Part shown: positions 18,827 to 26,660 of the stretch, piece after piece | Numbering within the stretch: position 1 is the first letter of the stretch | Layout: each line of letters starts with the position of its first letter | Assembly (NCBI RefSeq): GCF_000711235.1 | Contig: NZ_JOMI01000004.1 | Span: 186,001 to 250,000 of the forward strand | Source of the DNA: Prevotella sp. 10(H) | GTDB taxonomy: Bacteria; Bacteroidota; Bacteroidia; Bacteroidales; Dysgonomonadaceae | Length of the DNA: 64,000 nucleotides | Direction: 5' to 3' | The notes under the pieces: model-generated | Seen by the model: only the letters and a program-made list of their open reading frames with translations | Database searches by the model: none | What the model was told of the DNA's origin: nothing | Made by a program: the position numbers and the translations under genes

Positions 18827-21307
18827 CTATTTTAAAAACCTGTCGCTTAACATTTTCATATAATATCCGCCGACTACAGAGCGGGCCTTGAAGCCTACGT
18901 GCGTCTTACTGTCGGTATTATACCAGTCACTCATCGGCACACGGTCTGTCGTTTCATTCATAAATTTATATAATGGAGAGACAAATTTCTGGAATGTGGC
19001 ATCATCATCTGCAAGGGTGGCTGTCCAGATAATCCAGTCCGATTTTGTATAATTCTTACGGCTGTCGAGTGGGAGTCCGTATTCGTTCTGTTTAGTCAGA
19101 TAATACGGGATTTCTTTCTGAGCAACACTTTCAGGGAATACATCCAGCTTAAGAACCTTATTCCAGATCAGGTTGTACTTTTGGCTCCATGTTCCCGGCT
19201 GGTCGAATGTGAGGCGATAATGATCACCGTCGTCTGCCATTTTCATCCATTCCTGAGCCATCTCTTTAGCCTTATTAGTATATTTCTCCGCTACATCCTT
19301 TTTGCCCAGTTTATCGGCAAGGTAACCGTAAGACGCAATACCCATTATTGCTTTTACCGAAAGATTAACATTGTGAGCAAAGTGTCCGGCGAAGTCATCG
19401 GTACAAAGCTGATTTTCAGGGTCGAGACCTTTTTCTACCAGATAGTCAGTCCAGACAGTCAGTACATCCCAATGTTTCTCAGCGTATTTGGCATTGCCTT
19501 CTACAGCAGCTATAGCAGCAGTCAAAGACAGCATATTCCCGGCCTCTTCCACAGGCATGTCTCCGCCGTATGTCTGGCCGTTTGCCCAAGGGTAAGTACC
19601 CACATCATGAGAAGGGAAAGGCTTGGTCCATTTACCGCTTTCGCTGTAATAGAATATCTGATTCATCATACCTTTCAACAACTCCGGGTTGTAGTAAAGA
19701 TACATAGGAGAAGAAGGATAAGTGATGTCGACAGTACCGATAGAACCGTTACTGTTATTCTCTTTCGATAAGAAAAGCAGGTCTCCATTCGGTGCTTCTA
19801 CCAGCTTATGAGCCGATATAGACTGACGGTACGCAAGTGCACAGAGTTCGGCATATTCTTTTCCGCCTGCCTGTTGTGCATCTGTCATGAACTTGTAATC
19901 GAATTCGGAGCACTTTTTGCTAAGAGCCGGATAATCTTTGTTTGCTTCTACAAAAGCCTGTTCGATTGTCTTATCGCCATTCTTGTTCCAATAGCCACGG
20001 AGGTTATCTCCGAAATACTGGATTGAATAGATATCGTCATAGCCAATCAGTACTTTACCCGAGGCAGACTTACTATTACCCAACGATTGGGATATAGCCA
20101 GGCTGGCATCATTCTTAGAAGTTACATCGCCTGCCAGCTTTCCATTCTTAACAAACTCATTCCTCATCTGGTACGGATCACCTACGTTATAAGTTGAATT
20201 CGCCTTTTCTCCGCTCAAATAGAAATATCCCCAGTCGATACGGATATCATCACCTCTTTTACCCAGTACTTTCTGGCTGGTGCTACCTGTTTTCAGGAAC
20301 AGAAGTCCATCTTTTTCATAACCCTCGGCTTTGCTTTCCTGAGATGCCATATTCAATGCCCAGTTTGGAGAGGCCTCGAAGTATATCTGTATATCATGCT
20401 CTTTGCCATCCAGCGAATTGATATCATAGGATATGTAATTAACAGGACGGGACATCAGATTAAGATCTTCCATCAACAATGGTGCAAGGAAGGACAGATT
20501 GAGTTCCACATTTCCACACTGAAAAGTATAGCGGGTCTGTGTTGCCTGCACGTCTGCCGACTTTTGCTCTGCAGTGGTTGTAAGGAAAGTCTCTACATTA
20601 TCCTCTATATATATTCCGAAGTCGACAAGAGCACCGCCTGTCTTATTATTACAATGCGCAGCGATGACATTCTTGCCAGCTTTAAGAGTCTTCTTTACTT
20701 CGTCGGAAAGTTCTACTTGTACATCTTTTCTCCATTCATAGCCGGTTTTAACCACCTGTATTCCGTTTATATACAATTCAAATGTATCGTCGTGAGAGTA
20801 TATAAGGAATACCTTTTTATCGGTCAGATCCTGCTCGAGGTTTATGCTTCTGCGTACCCATACATCTTTAGTTTCCCAAAGCGTATTGACGTTCATTTCG
20901 TCCGGCGTACCGAAAGCAGCCTGTCCTTCCTTCCAGCTGTTATCGTTAAAGCCTGTCATTTCCCAGCCTTTGGCCGGAGCAGTAAACGTATACTTTCCTG
21001 CCCACGGAGCGGTCGTTGACATGCCAGCAACAGCTTTAATCGGCGTCTGTTCTATCCCCATAAAACGATACACTTCTCCATCGACACGGATCACTCCTAA
21101 GAGAGGAAATTCCTTCCCGGTCCAGTGTTTAACCGATTCATCATACAACCTGTCGGTAGCAGACCATGCTGAAGTATAAGGGTCGATGCTTACCAAAGGA
21201 TAAGCCGGAGCCCGCAGGTCGTTCTTCATTATTTTTGCCGGGTCTTTCTTTGTGCCATCGCAACTGAACAGCCCGACAAAGCATAATAGATATAATAAAT
21301 GTTTCAT
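18827..21307 (-). CDS. DUF4965/glutaminase-like lipoprotein
   Basis: An 826-residue lipoprotein (GLFSC, Cys16). The N-terminus LRAPAYPLVSIDPYTSAWSA followed by LYDESVKHWTGKEFPLLGVI is the start of the glutaminase A-like family (DUF4964/DUF5127/DUF4965/DUF1793). The C-terminal half (SPMYLYYNPELLKGMMNQIF, SHDVGTYPWANGQTYGGDMP, EEAGNML, LCTDDFAGHFAHN, YNLIWNKVL) is its alpha/alpha-barrel part. Between about residues 95 and 245 sits a beta-sandwich resembling a sugar-binding module (WKEGQAAFGTP, IYSHDDTFELYINGIQVVKT). Despite the glutaminase name, members next to glycosidases in Bacteroidetes are likely carbohydrate-active. It follows the GH2 gene by 6 nt and ends at a strong terminator, so both act in one operon. 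Confidence 0.8.
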   Translation of the reverse strand: MKHLLYLLCFVGLFSCDGTKKDPAKIMKNDLRAPAYPLVSIDPYTSAWSATDRLYDESVKHWTGKEFPLLGVIRVDGEVYRFMGIEQTPIKAVAGMSTTAPWAGKYTFTAPAKGWEMTGFNDNSWKEGQAAFGTPDEMNVNTLWETKDVWVRRSINLEQDLTDKKVFLIYSHDDTFELYINGIQVVKTGYEWRKDVQVELSDEVKKTLKAGKNVIAAHCNNKTGGALVDFGIYIEDNVETFLTTTAEQKSADVQATQTRYTFQCGNVELNLSFLAPLLMEDLNLMSRPVNYISYDINSLDGKEHDIQIYFEASPNWALNMASQESKAEGYEKDGLLFLKTGSTSQKVLGKRGDDIRIDWGYFYLSGEKANSTYNVGDPYQMRNEFVKNGKLAGDVTSKNDASLAISQSLGNSKSASGKVLIGYDDIYSIQYFGDNLRGYWNKNGDKTIEQAFVEANKDYPALSKKCSEFDYKFMTDAQQAGGKEYAELCALAYRQSISAHKLVEAPNGDLLFLSKENNSNGSIGTVDITYPSSPMYLYYNPELLKGMMNQIFYYSESGKWTKPFPSHDVGTYPWANGQTYGGDMPVEEAGNMLSLTAAIAAVEGNAKYAEKHWDVLTVWTDYLVEKGLDPENQLCTDDFAGHFAHNVNLSVKAIMGIASYGYLADKLGKKDVAEKYTNKAKEMAQEWMKMADDGDHYRLTFDQPGTWSQKYNLIWNKVLKLDVFPESVAQKEIPYYLTKQNEYGLPLDSRKNYTKSDWIIWTATLADDDATFQKFVSPLYKFMNETTDRVPMSDWYNTDSKTHVGFKARSVVGGYYMKMLSDRFLK

Positions 21308-21313
21308 CCAATC

Positions 21314-23116
21314 TTATTTTAATGAATTACATATCTCTAGATTTATCTGACGAAGACGAGGCTCTTCCAGTTTAATCACTTTACGGTCATAAGTCATCAA
21401 TCCGTTTACTTCACCTTCAACATCTGTTGTCTGAGTATATACGGCGGCAGTAAATCCTCTTTTGATATAGCCTTTCAATGCTTCTGCATATTTGATATAT
21501 TCATCGGTTACTTCTTTCGAATTCTTGAACTGAACATATCCCCAGTTCCTGTCTGTTTGCCACAAGTGGTCTTTAAGCGGCAAACCGATACCGCCATATT
21601 CACCCAGTACATTCGCACGTTTCGTATCGAACAACTGCATAGCAGGCCCCGGGTAGTTGTGCAAGTCTATCATATCACCTACATGATAGAAGTTACCGCC
21701 ACTGGCAGGATTTACAAGACGGGACGGGTCATGGCTTTTAGTCCATGCAACAATTTCCTCTGTCTTGAACTGTCCCCATGCTTCATTAAACGGTACCCAT
21801 ACTACTATAGAAGGATATGAAATCAGATAATCCATGATCTCTTTCCATTCTTTGCGGTATACATTTTCTGACTCGATAGAGCGTTGTACTTCTACTCCAT
21901 CGAAGTAGTCCTGGTTTTGCCAGCGTGGAGAAGGGCCGCCGTTAGGCATATCCTGCCATACCAGCATTCCCAGACGGTCGCAATGTGTATACCAGCGTGC
22001 AGGCTCAACTTTCACATGTTTACGGATCATATTAAATCCGAAGTCTTTTGTTTTCTGTATATCATATACCAAAGCTTCATCCGTAGGAGCTGTGTATAGT
22101 CCGTCAGGCCACCAACCCTGATCGAGCGGACCGAACTGAAATAAGTCTTTATTGTTCAACTGGAAGCGGTAAATACCATTTGCATCTCTTTTCGAGGAGA
22201 TTTTACGCATTGCCGCATAGCTTTTTACTTTGTCAGTTGCTTTACCTTTGTCGAGAAGGGTAACTTCCACATCGTAAAGGAATGGAGAATCCGGCGACCA
22301 AAGTTTCATATCGGGGATATTGATATCTACCGGTTGTCCGGCGGCAAACTTACTGGATGCTACAGTTTTCGAACCGTCTTTCACCACAACTTCCAATACA
22401 TCACCATTTGTTGTACCTTCTGCACATACATCAATCGACAATTGGTTAGTGTCAATATTCGGAATAGTTTTGATTGCTGCAATATGTTTCTGAGACACCG
22501 GCTCCAACCATACAGTCTGCCAGATACCGGATACAGGAGTATACCAGATTCCTTCGGGATTCTTCACTTGCTTACCTCTTGCCTGATCTCCGTCATTGGT
22601 AGGGTCCCATACTTTGACAACCAGTTTCTGATTGCCGGATGTCAGGTATGGAGTGATATCATAAGAGAATGGAGTATATCCACCTGTATGAGTACCTACT
22701 TTAATATCGTTTACAAACACTTCTGCTTTCCAGTCTACAGCACCGAAGTTAAGCATGATGTTCTTTCCTCTCCATCCTGAAGGAATGGTAAAAGTACGCT
22801 TGTACCAAAGTTCTTTTTCTTTTCCCAGTTCTTTTTGTACACCCGAAAGACTGGATTCTACTGCAAACGGAACCAATATCTGTCCGTCGAAAGTCTGAGG
22901 TTCTGCCTTGCCGACAGGAAGGATAGCATATTCCCATAGCCCGTTAAGATTCGACCAATCTGCACGCTCCATAATTGGACGCGGATATTCGGGCAATACA
23001 TTATTAGGGTCGATAGATTCGGCCCATTTTGTTTTCATCTTATCGCCAGCAGGCTTCCACTGGGCAAACATACTTGTGCTGCATAGCACCATCGCTAATA
23101 AAAGGATTTTCTTCAT
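21314..23116 (-). CDS. Glycoside hydrolase family 2 protein (beta-galactosidase/glucuronidase-like)
   Basis: A 600-residue exported enzyme with signal peptide (MKKILLLAMVLCSTSMFAQ). Domains in order: jelly-roll sugar-binding domain (about 45-215), Ig-like domain (about 216-320), TIM barrel (about 325-600). The catalytic acid/base is Glu445 in VPFNEAWGQF and the nucleophile Glu506 in VLGEYGG, both in the expected places. The first half shows GH2 hallmarks (LNGLWEYAI, ELWYKRTFTIP). Its length is that of the compact Bacteroidetes GH2 group, shorter than LacZ. The substrate is not clear from sequence; beta-galactosides, beta-glucuronides or beta-arabinosides are possible. A -7 box lies 111 nt upstream, and the DUF4965 gene follows after 6 nt. 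Confidence 0.9.
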   Translation of the reverse strand: MKKILLLAMVLCSTSMFAQWKPAGDKMKTKWAESIDPNNVLPEYPRPIMERADWSNLNGLWEYAILPVGKAEPQTFDGQILVPFAVESSLSGVQKELGKEKELWYKRTFTIPSGWRGKNIMLNFGAVDWKAEVFVNDIKVGTHTGGYTPFSYDITPYLTSGNQKLVVKVWDPTNDGDQARGKQVKNPEGIWYTPVSGIWQTVWLEPVSQKHIAAIKTIPNIDTNQLSIDVCAEGTTNGDVLEVVVKDGSKTVASSKFAAGQPVDINIPDMKLWSPDSPFLYDVEVTLLDKGKATDKVKSYAAMRKISSKRDANGIYRFQLNNKDLFQFGPLDQGWWPDGLYTAPTDEALVYDIQKTKDFGFNMIRKHVKVEPARWYTHCDRLGMLVWQDMPNGGPSPRWQNQDYFDGVEVQRSIESENVYRKEWKEIMDYLISYPSIVVWVPFNEAWGQFKTEEIVAWTKSHDPSRLVNPASGGNFYHVGDMIDLHNYPGPAMQLFDTKRANVLGEYGGIGLPLKDHLWQTDRNWGYVQFKNSKEVTDEYIKYAEALKGYIKRGFTAAVYTQTTDVEGEVNGLMTYDRKVIKLEEPRLRQINLEICNSLK

Positions 23117-23226
23117 TTAGATAAATGTTTAGTGATAGGTATTATAAAATAAGTATTTCGATTCTCTTTTTTCATGGACTCAGTATGGGCCTAACTTAGA
23201 TTTAAATATTCTTTCTGAATTAAACA

Positions 23227-23234
23227 CAAATATA
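23227..23234 (-). promoter_or_regulatory. -7 promoter box of the GH2 operon
   Basis: The minus strand reads TATATTTG, an exact TAnnTTTG match, 111 nt before the GH2 ATG. No well-spaced -33 box was found, as expected for a promoter helped by an activator. Confidence 0.5.
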
Positions 23235-23348
23235 GAGCGACTGACAGAAAAAGGGTAAAAGATATTGTTCAAAAAACAAAAATATCCGGTCATCACCTGT
23301 TGAGGGTCACCGATTTAGTTACTGTAGATGGAAAAATGCAGGATTTCT

Positions 23349-23379
23349 TTTGTTTTTTAATAAAATTGATATACTTTTG
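23349..23379 (+). promoter_or_regulatory. Promoter of tRNA-Gln
   Basis: TTTG at 23349-23352 and TACTTTTG at 23372-23379 are separated by exactly 19 nt, the canonical Bacteroidetes promoter spacing. The tRNA begins 23 nt after the -7 box. Confidence 0.8.
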
Positions 23380-23402
23380 TACCGCCTTTCGGGCTACAGG
23401 AT

Positions 23403-23473
23403 TGTCTCGTGGTGTAATGGTAGCACTGCAGATTTTGGTTCTGCCTGTCAAAGTTCGAATCTTTGCGAGACAA
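23403..23473 (+). tRNA. tRNA-Gln (anticodon TTG)
   Basis: The cloverleaf folds fully. Acceptor TGTCTCG pairs with CGAGACA; the D arm contains AATGGTAG; the anticodon stem GCAGA/TCTGC holds loop TTTTGGT, giving anticodon TTG (reads CAA); the T arm contains GTTCGAATC. The discriminator base is A and no CCA is encoded, so CCA must be added after transcription. Confidence 0.95.
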
Positions 23474-23509
23474 CTGAATTAGCTTTAACAAGCAAATTAG
23501 AAAGATAAG

Positions 23510-23546
23510 CTCCTGGTATTTTCTTATAAATAGATAATATCAGGAG
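23510..23546. terminator. Terminator shared by tRNA-Gln and the ligase gene
   Basis: CTCCTGGTATT pairs with AATATCAGGAG (11 bp, one G-U) around a 15-nt loop. It lies 36 nt after the tRNA and overlaps the stop codon of the convergent O-antigen-ligase-like gene. Confidence 0.65.
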
Positions 23547-25312
23547 TTCTTATTTGGGGGAAGATTACTATAAATGCTTTTTTCTGCATTGATCCTATTT
23601 TTTGCATCCATTATAATTTTTGTAATCGCCGGTGAAGGTATTTTTATTTCTTTCATTGTAATAATTCTTGCTATCTCCATAGCTTTCTCGGGCTGCCCTT
23701 TTTCATCATATATTTTCATTCTCCAATAGAGAGGATAAAATCTGTTGGGGCACATATTCGAGGCTAACATGTAATGTTTTTCAGACTCGTCAAGATTATC
23801 CAGATTATAATAATTATCAGCCAAAAGCATCTGAACATCATAATCGTTGAAATAATTTTCACATTGATGAAGGATATCTAAGCTGCTCGTGTATTCTTTT
23901 CTATGATTTAACACAGCTCCATAGTTATACAAGAACAAAGGGTTGCCATTCCAATTGTTATGCAAATATTTGTATGGAGAGAGTACTTTTTCGATTCTCC
24001 CTAAAGAAATGGGTTTCGTAAGTTTTTTCCATCTATATTCAAAGGATACATCTTTAACCAGAAAATATGATCCGAGGGCACAAATAAGTATGATTATTAC
24101 AGACAGGATAGAAGTTGTAAGTTTTTTCATTGTAAATATAATCGGAGTTTTTTTACTCATTTCTGCCAAACAATAAGCCAAAATAAGCCATACAAAAGCA
24201 TACCGCAGAGGATACGAAAAACAGGCAAAAACAATAATGGATAATAATGCTATCAAATGAGGCGATTTGTCTTTCAGATTATATTTAAAACCAATAAAAA
24301 TAACAACAAAACACAACAATAAACCTATTAACCCGTATTCAACGGTGACAAGTAAATATTCGTTAAAAGGATGGGCTACATTGTCCGCAAGTATAGAAAA
24401 TTTGTTTTCGGGATTTTCTTTAAAAAAGTTTGCCTGATATGTCATGTATTTGGAACGAAAAGAACAGTTGCCTTTGCCAAACACAGGGTTATCTTTAATC
24501 ATGTTCGAACTTACTTTCCATATCAATAGTCGCCCATTAGATGAGTCTTGTTTTAATGAAAACAGAAAGCCCAAAAACACTAATACCGAGATAAATAAAA
24601 CGGATAAAAAATATTTGCTTTTTTGTCTAAACAAACCTTTAATATCTTTGTAGTAAAAGAAAATTGCAGCAATAAGTATACTCAAAATACCTGCTCTCGA
24701 CTCGGATAGAACTATAGCAGTAATAATTATTATAGATGCTGATATTTTCAGATATTTACTTACTTTGGATTTTATATTAATTGTTAAGCAGAATGGGAAG
24801 CCGATTGCTAGACAAGCTGCGAAGCCTGCTGGATTGTCAAACTGCCCTACTATGGGGAATTCGGTATAATTATTTACAATGTGTGCATACTGCAATAGTC
24901 CATAAATGGCAGTTATTATGCAAGAAATCGCAATAATAGAATTTATAAGATGGCTTTTATTATACAGCTTGAAAAAATAAAACAATAATAAAAAACAAAT
25001 ACTGTATAATGCTGTAATATCAATGATTGGAGAAAAACATAAATTAAAAAACATATATACGAAAAAAGTCAATATCGCTACTGATAATAAGTCAAATTTA
25101 CATTTTTTGCCAATGATTGATTTTACAATAATTAGACCTGCAATTAAAGCAAACATGCAAAAAACTATTCGCTGGGGGGAAATTTCTTTATCTACAAATA
25201 GACTTGAATTAAGGAAAATGCTTCCAAAAAAAAGCAATAATGAAAATATGATATACAATATTTGTTCAATATTATTCTTTATCATCCTGATTGTGTTCTT
25301 ATTAAGAAGCAT
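23540..25312 (-). CDS. O-antigen ligase/polymerase-like membrane protein with C-terminal TPR repeats
   Basis: A 590-residue inner-membrane protein. Residues about 10-420 hold some ten or more membrane segments. The large periplasmic region has the Wzy_C hallmarks: SESRAGILSILIA, then HPFNEYLLVTVEYGLIGLLL, including the conserved His before the NEYL motif. Members transfer or polymerise undecaprenyl-linked glycans on the periplasmic face (WaaL, Wzy and PglL share the fold). The C-terminal ~150 residues look like TPR repeats (LADNYYNLDNLDESEKHYML), common in Bacteroidetes relatives. It stands alone between tRNA-Gln and the bacteriocin-like operon, with no LPS genes beside it, so whether it is a ligase, a polymerase or a protein glycosyltransferase cannot be said. 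Confidence 0.8.
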   Translation of the reverse strand: MLLNKNTIRMIKNNIEQILYIIFSLLLFFGSIFLNSSLFVDKEISPQRIVFCMFALIAGLIIVKSIIGKKCKFDLLSVAILTFFVYMFFNLCFSPIIDITALYSICFLLLFYFFKLYNKSHLINSIIAISCIITAIYGLLQYAHIVNNYTEFPIVGQFDNPAGFAACLAIGFPFCLTINIKSKVSKYLKISASIIIITAIVLSESRAGILSILIAAIFFYYKDIKGLFRQKSKYFLSVLFISVLVFLGFLFSLKQDSSNGRLLIWKVSSNMIKDNPVFGKGNCSFRSKYMTYQANFFKENPENKFSILADNVAHPFNEYLLVTVEYGLIGLLLCFVVIFIGFKYNLKDKSPHLIALLSIIVFACFSYPLRYAFVWLILAYCLAEMSKKTPIIFTMKKLTTSILSVIIILICALGSYFLVKDVSFEYRWKKLTKPISLGRIEKVLSPYKYLHNNWNGNPLFLYNYGAVLNHRKEYTSSLDILHQCENYFNDYDVQMLLADNYYNLDNLDESEKHYMLASNMCPNRFYPLYWRMKIYDEKGQPEKAMEIARIITMKEIKIPSPAITKIIMDAKNRINAEKSIYSNLPPNKNS

Positions 25313-25363
25313 CCTTTGATTTTTTTAATCAATAGAAAGATTAGTTAAAGTAAAATTAAGAAA

Positions 25364-25395
25364 AAGGAGGTGCCTTCTAAAAAAGACACCTTCTT
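25364..25395 (-). terminator. Terminator of the fulvocin-related operon
   Basis: AAGGAGGTG pairs with CACCTTCTT (9 bp, one G-U). On the minus strand it is followed by a T-rich stretch. The upstream arm overlaps the stop codon of the 54-residue lipoprotein. Confidence 0.7.
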
Positions 25396-25558
25396 AACCT
25401 AAGCTTGAATATAAATTAGAGTCTATTAGTTTTAGTAGGCGGTGTGTGTCGGGCTCTGTAAAACTCGTGATAGTATCTAATCCTTCATCAGAGTCATTGC
25501 TACATGATACTAGCGTCATGCCGGCTATTACAAAGAGAAATAAATAAAATAATTTCAT
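25394..25558 (-). CDS. Small lipoprotein, 54 residues, unknown
   Basis: A short frame from ATG 25558 to TAA at 25394. It encodes a clear lipoprotein signal (MKLFYLFLFVIAGMTLVSC, Cys19) followed by an acidic 35-residue mature part (SNDSDEGLDTITSFTE, then LLKLIDSNLYSSLG). It lies 42 nt after the stop of the exported protein gene and ends on a terminator, so it is the last gene of the operon. Its size and place fit an accessory or immunity-type lipoprotein of the bacteriocin-like system, but nothing in the sequence proves that. The lipobox and the terminator placement are the reasons to take it as real. Confidence 0.6.
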   Translation of the reverse strand: MKLFYLFLFVIAGMTLVSCSNDSDEGLDTITSFTEPDTHRLLKLIDSNLYSSLG

Positions 25559-25600
25559 ATTGACATAATTTTTAAAATGATTAATTATATATATTCAAAT

Positions 25601-26209
25601 TTATGGTTCAAATGGTGAATATTCTGCTGTTATTGGCTTACTTGTAGTAGTAATTCCACCCGTAATACCAAAAAATATTTGATCGAAAAAAACGCCTATG
25701 CCTTCGTCAGAAACAATGGCTATAGATTTGTATTTAACACCTTTGTAGCTCCATTCTGTTTCTAAAAATTCCCAGCCGACACGAACAGCGTAATTAAAGG
25801 TTTGCCTTAATTTATCCCTGTCTATTAAATAAGGGGCTTCTATAGCTTTTCCTACCGTTATTATATCAAATAGTGGATATTTTGTTTTCGTAATTGTACG
25901 CCTATCTTCCGAATAGGTGGTATCTGTAACAATAATAGGCGGTAGTTCTATCGGAAAGGGGGCATCGGGAGACAACATGGAATCAATTATAGCAGATTTG
26001 ACACTTTCAGATTCAATCACACCTTTATAGGTATAATCAATTAAAGTCAAATATTTACTATCGCCTTTTTCTTCTTCATCCGGAACTCTGTTTTTTGCAT
26101 ACTCTACTTTATCCTTCCAGGTTATTAGAGAGTCTTGCAATGATTGAGATGCAGCTATACTTGCATATAGAAAGCAACTTACTAATAAAAACAACTTAAT
26201 TTTTTTCAT
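25601..26209 (-). CDS. Exported protein of unknown function in the fulvocin-related operon
   Basis: The open frame begins at 26275, but the first part derives from a duplicated piece of the upstream gene end. The ATG at 26209 gives a signal peptide (MKKIKLFLLVSCFLYASIAA, cleaved before SQ) and 202 residues, so I place the start there. The mature protein is polar with no cysteines and ends in a glycine-rich stretch (FFGITGGITTTSKPITAEYS). A segment reading YLIDRDKLRQTFNYAVRVGW, then EWSYKGVKYKSIAI, looks like a small alpha/beta fold. I do not recognise the family. It sits between the second TlpA-like gene and the 54-residue lipoprotein, at the place in the unit held elsewhere by the DUF1573 gene. 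Confidence 0.65.
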   Translation of the reverse strand: MKKIKLFLLVSCFLYASIAASQSLQDSLITWKDKVEYAKNRVPDEEEKGDSKYLTLIDYTYKGVIESESVKSAIIDSMLSPDAPFPIELPPIIVTDTTYSEDRRTITKTKYPLFDIITVGKAIEAPYLIDRDKLRQTFNYAVRVGWEFLETEWSYKGVKYKSIAIVSDEGIGVFFDQIFFGITGGITTTSKPITAEYSPFEP

Positions 26210-26262
26210 AGAGATCCTAGTTATGTTAATCTTTTTAGGCATGTTATTTGAAATTATTTTAT

Positions 26263-26293
26263 TATTTACCACCATATTGGTTTATTATTTTCA
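26263..26293 (-). repeat. Relic of the 3' end of the transglutaminase-like gene
   Basis: About 30 bp here match 30562-30592 with one mismatch. On the minus strand both encode the C-terminus ENNK(P/Q)IWW followed by TAA. The copy at 30562 is the true end of the transglutaminase-like gene; this one is an isolated fragment just before the exported protein gene, showing that a unit was duplicated and mostly lost. Confidence 0.75.
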
Positions 26294-26443
26294 TTTATTC
26301 AAACAATATTTTAAATAAGAATCAACATGTAAGAGCACATTAATTATGTAATATGCTTTTTTTGTTGTAAACGTTTAATTATCGGTGCAATATCCATCAC
26401 ATTAATATTTTGACCTTCAAAAATTCAAAAAATGAATGTGTAT

Positions 26444-26499
26444 AAAAAAAGACTTATTATAAGTATAAATCCTATTATGCCTATAATAAGTCTTTTTTT
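26444..26499. repeat. Perfect 18-bp inverted repeat (terminator-like, runs of A and T)
   Basis: The arm 26444-26461 (seven A, then GACTTATTATA) is the exact complement of 26482-26499, with a 20-nt spacer. Read on either strand it ends in seven T, so it can terminate transcription both ways. It lies between the TlpA relic and the exported protein gene, and would cut that gene off from the upstream operon unless read-through or another promoter exists. Confidence 0.7.
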
Positions 26500-26588
26500 A
26501 GTGATTTGGGGAGGTTTGTTTATAACATTCATCTTCAGCTATTACCATTACATTTATAATATTCTTGTAAACTTAAAACGCATTTTAC

Positions 26589-26660
26589 GCATGCAGCTGC
26601 ACCGACGTAATTCCACACCAAGCACTATCGCTACTAATATCTTTGCCGATTAGTTTTTTC
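26589..26660 (-). pseudogene. Fragment of a third TlpA-like gene
   Basis: This stretch matches 27299-27372, inside the intact TlpA-like gene. The best part, 26615-26660 against 27326-27372, has only a few differences and one indel. In frame it reads AKILVAIVLGV against AKILGAILLGV of the intact gene. It begins directly at the stop codon of the intact copy, so it marks a deletion between two tandem copies. Confidence 0.7.

Noticed and set aside
23288-23309. GGTCA direct repeat upstream of the GH2 operon as a regulator site
   Set aside because: Only five bases repeat at 17-bp spacing; too short to support a binding site.
26368-26377. TAAACGTTTA palindrome, LacI-operator-like
   Set aside because: It lies far from the LacI-controlled locus, within the bacteriocin-like operon, and differs from the local operator set; a 10-bp AT-rich palindrome can occur by chance.
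26432-26653. Plus-strand ORF of 73 codons with a hydrophobic stretch
   Set aside because: It runs through the perfect 18-bp inverted repeat and antisense to the TlpA gene relic; its frame is explained by these.
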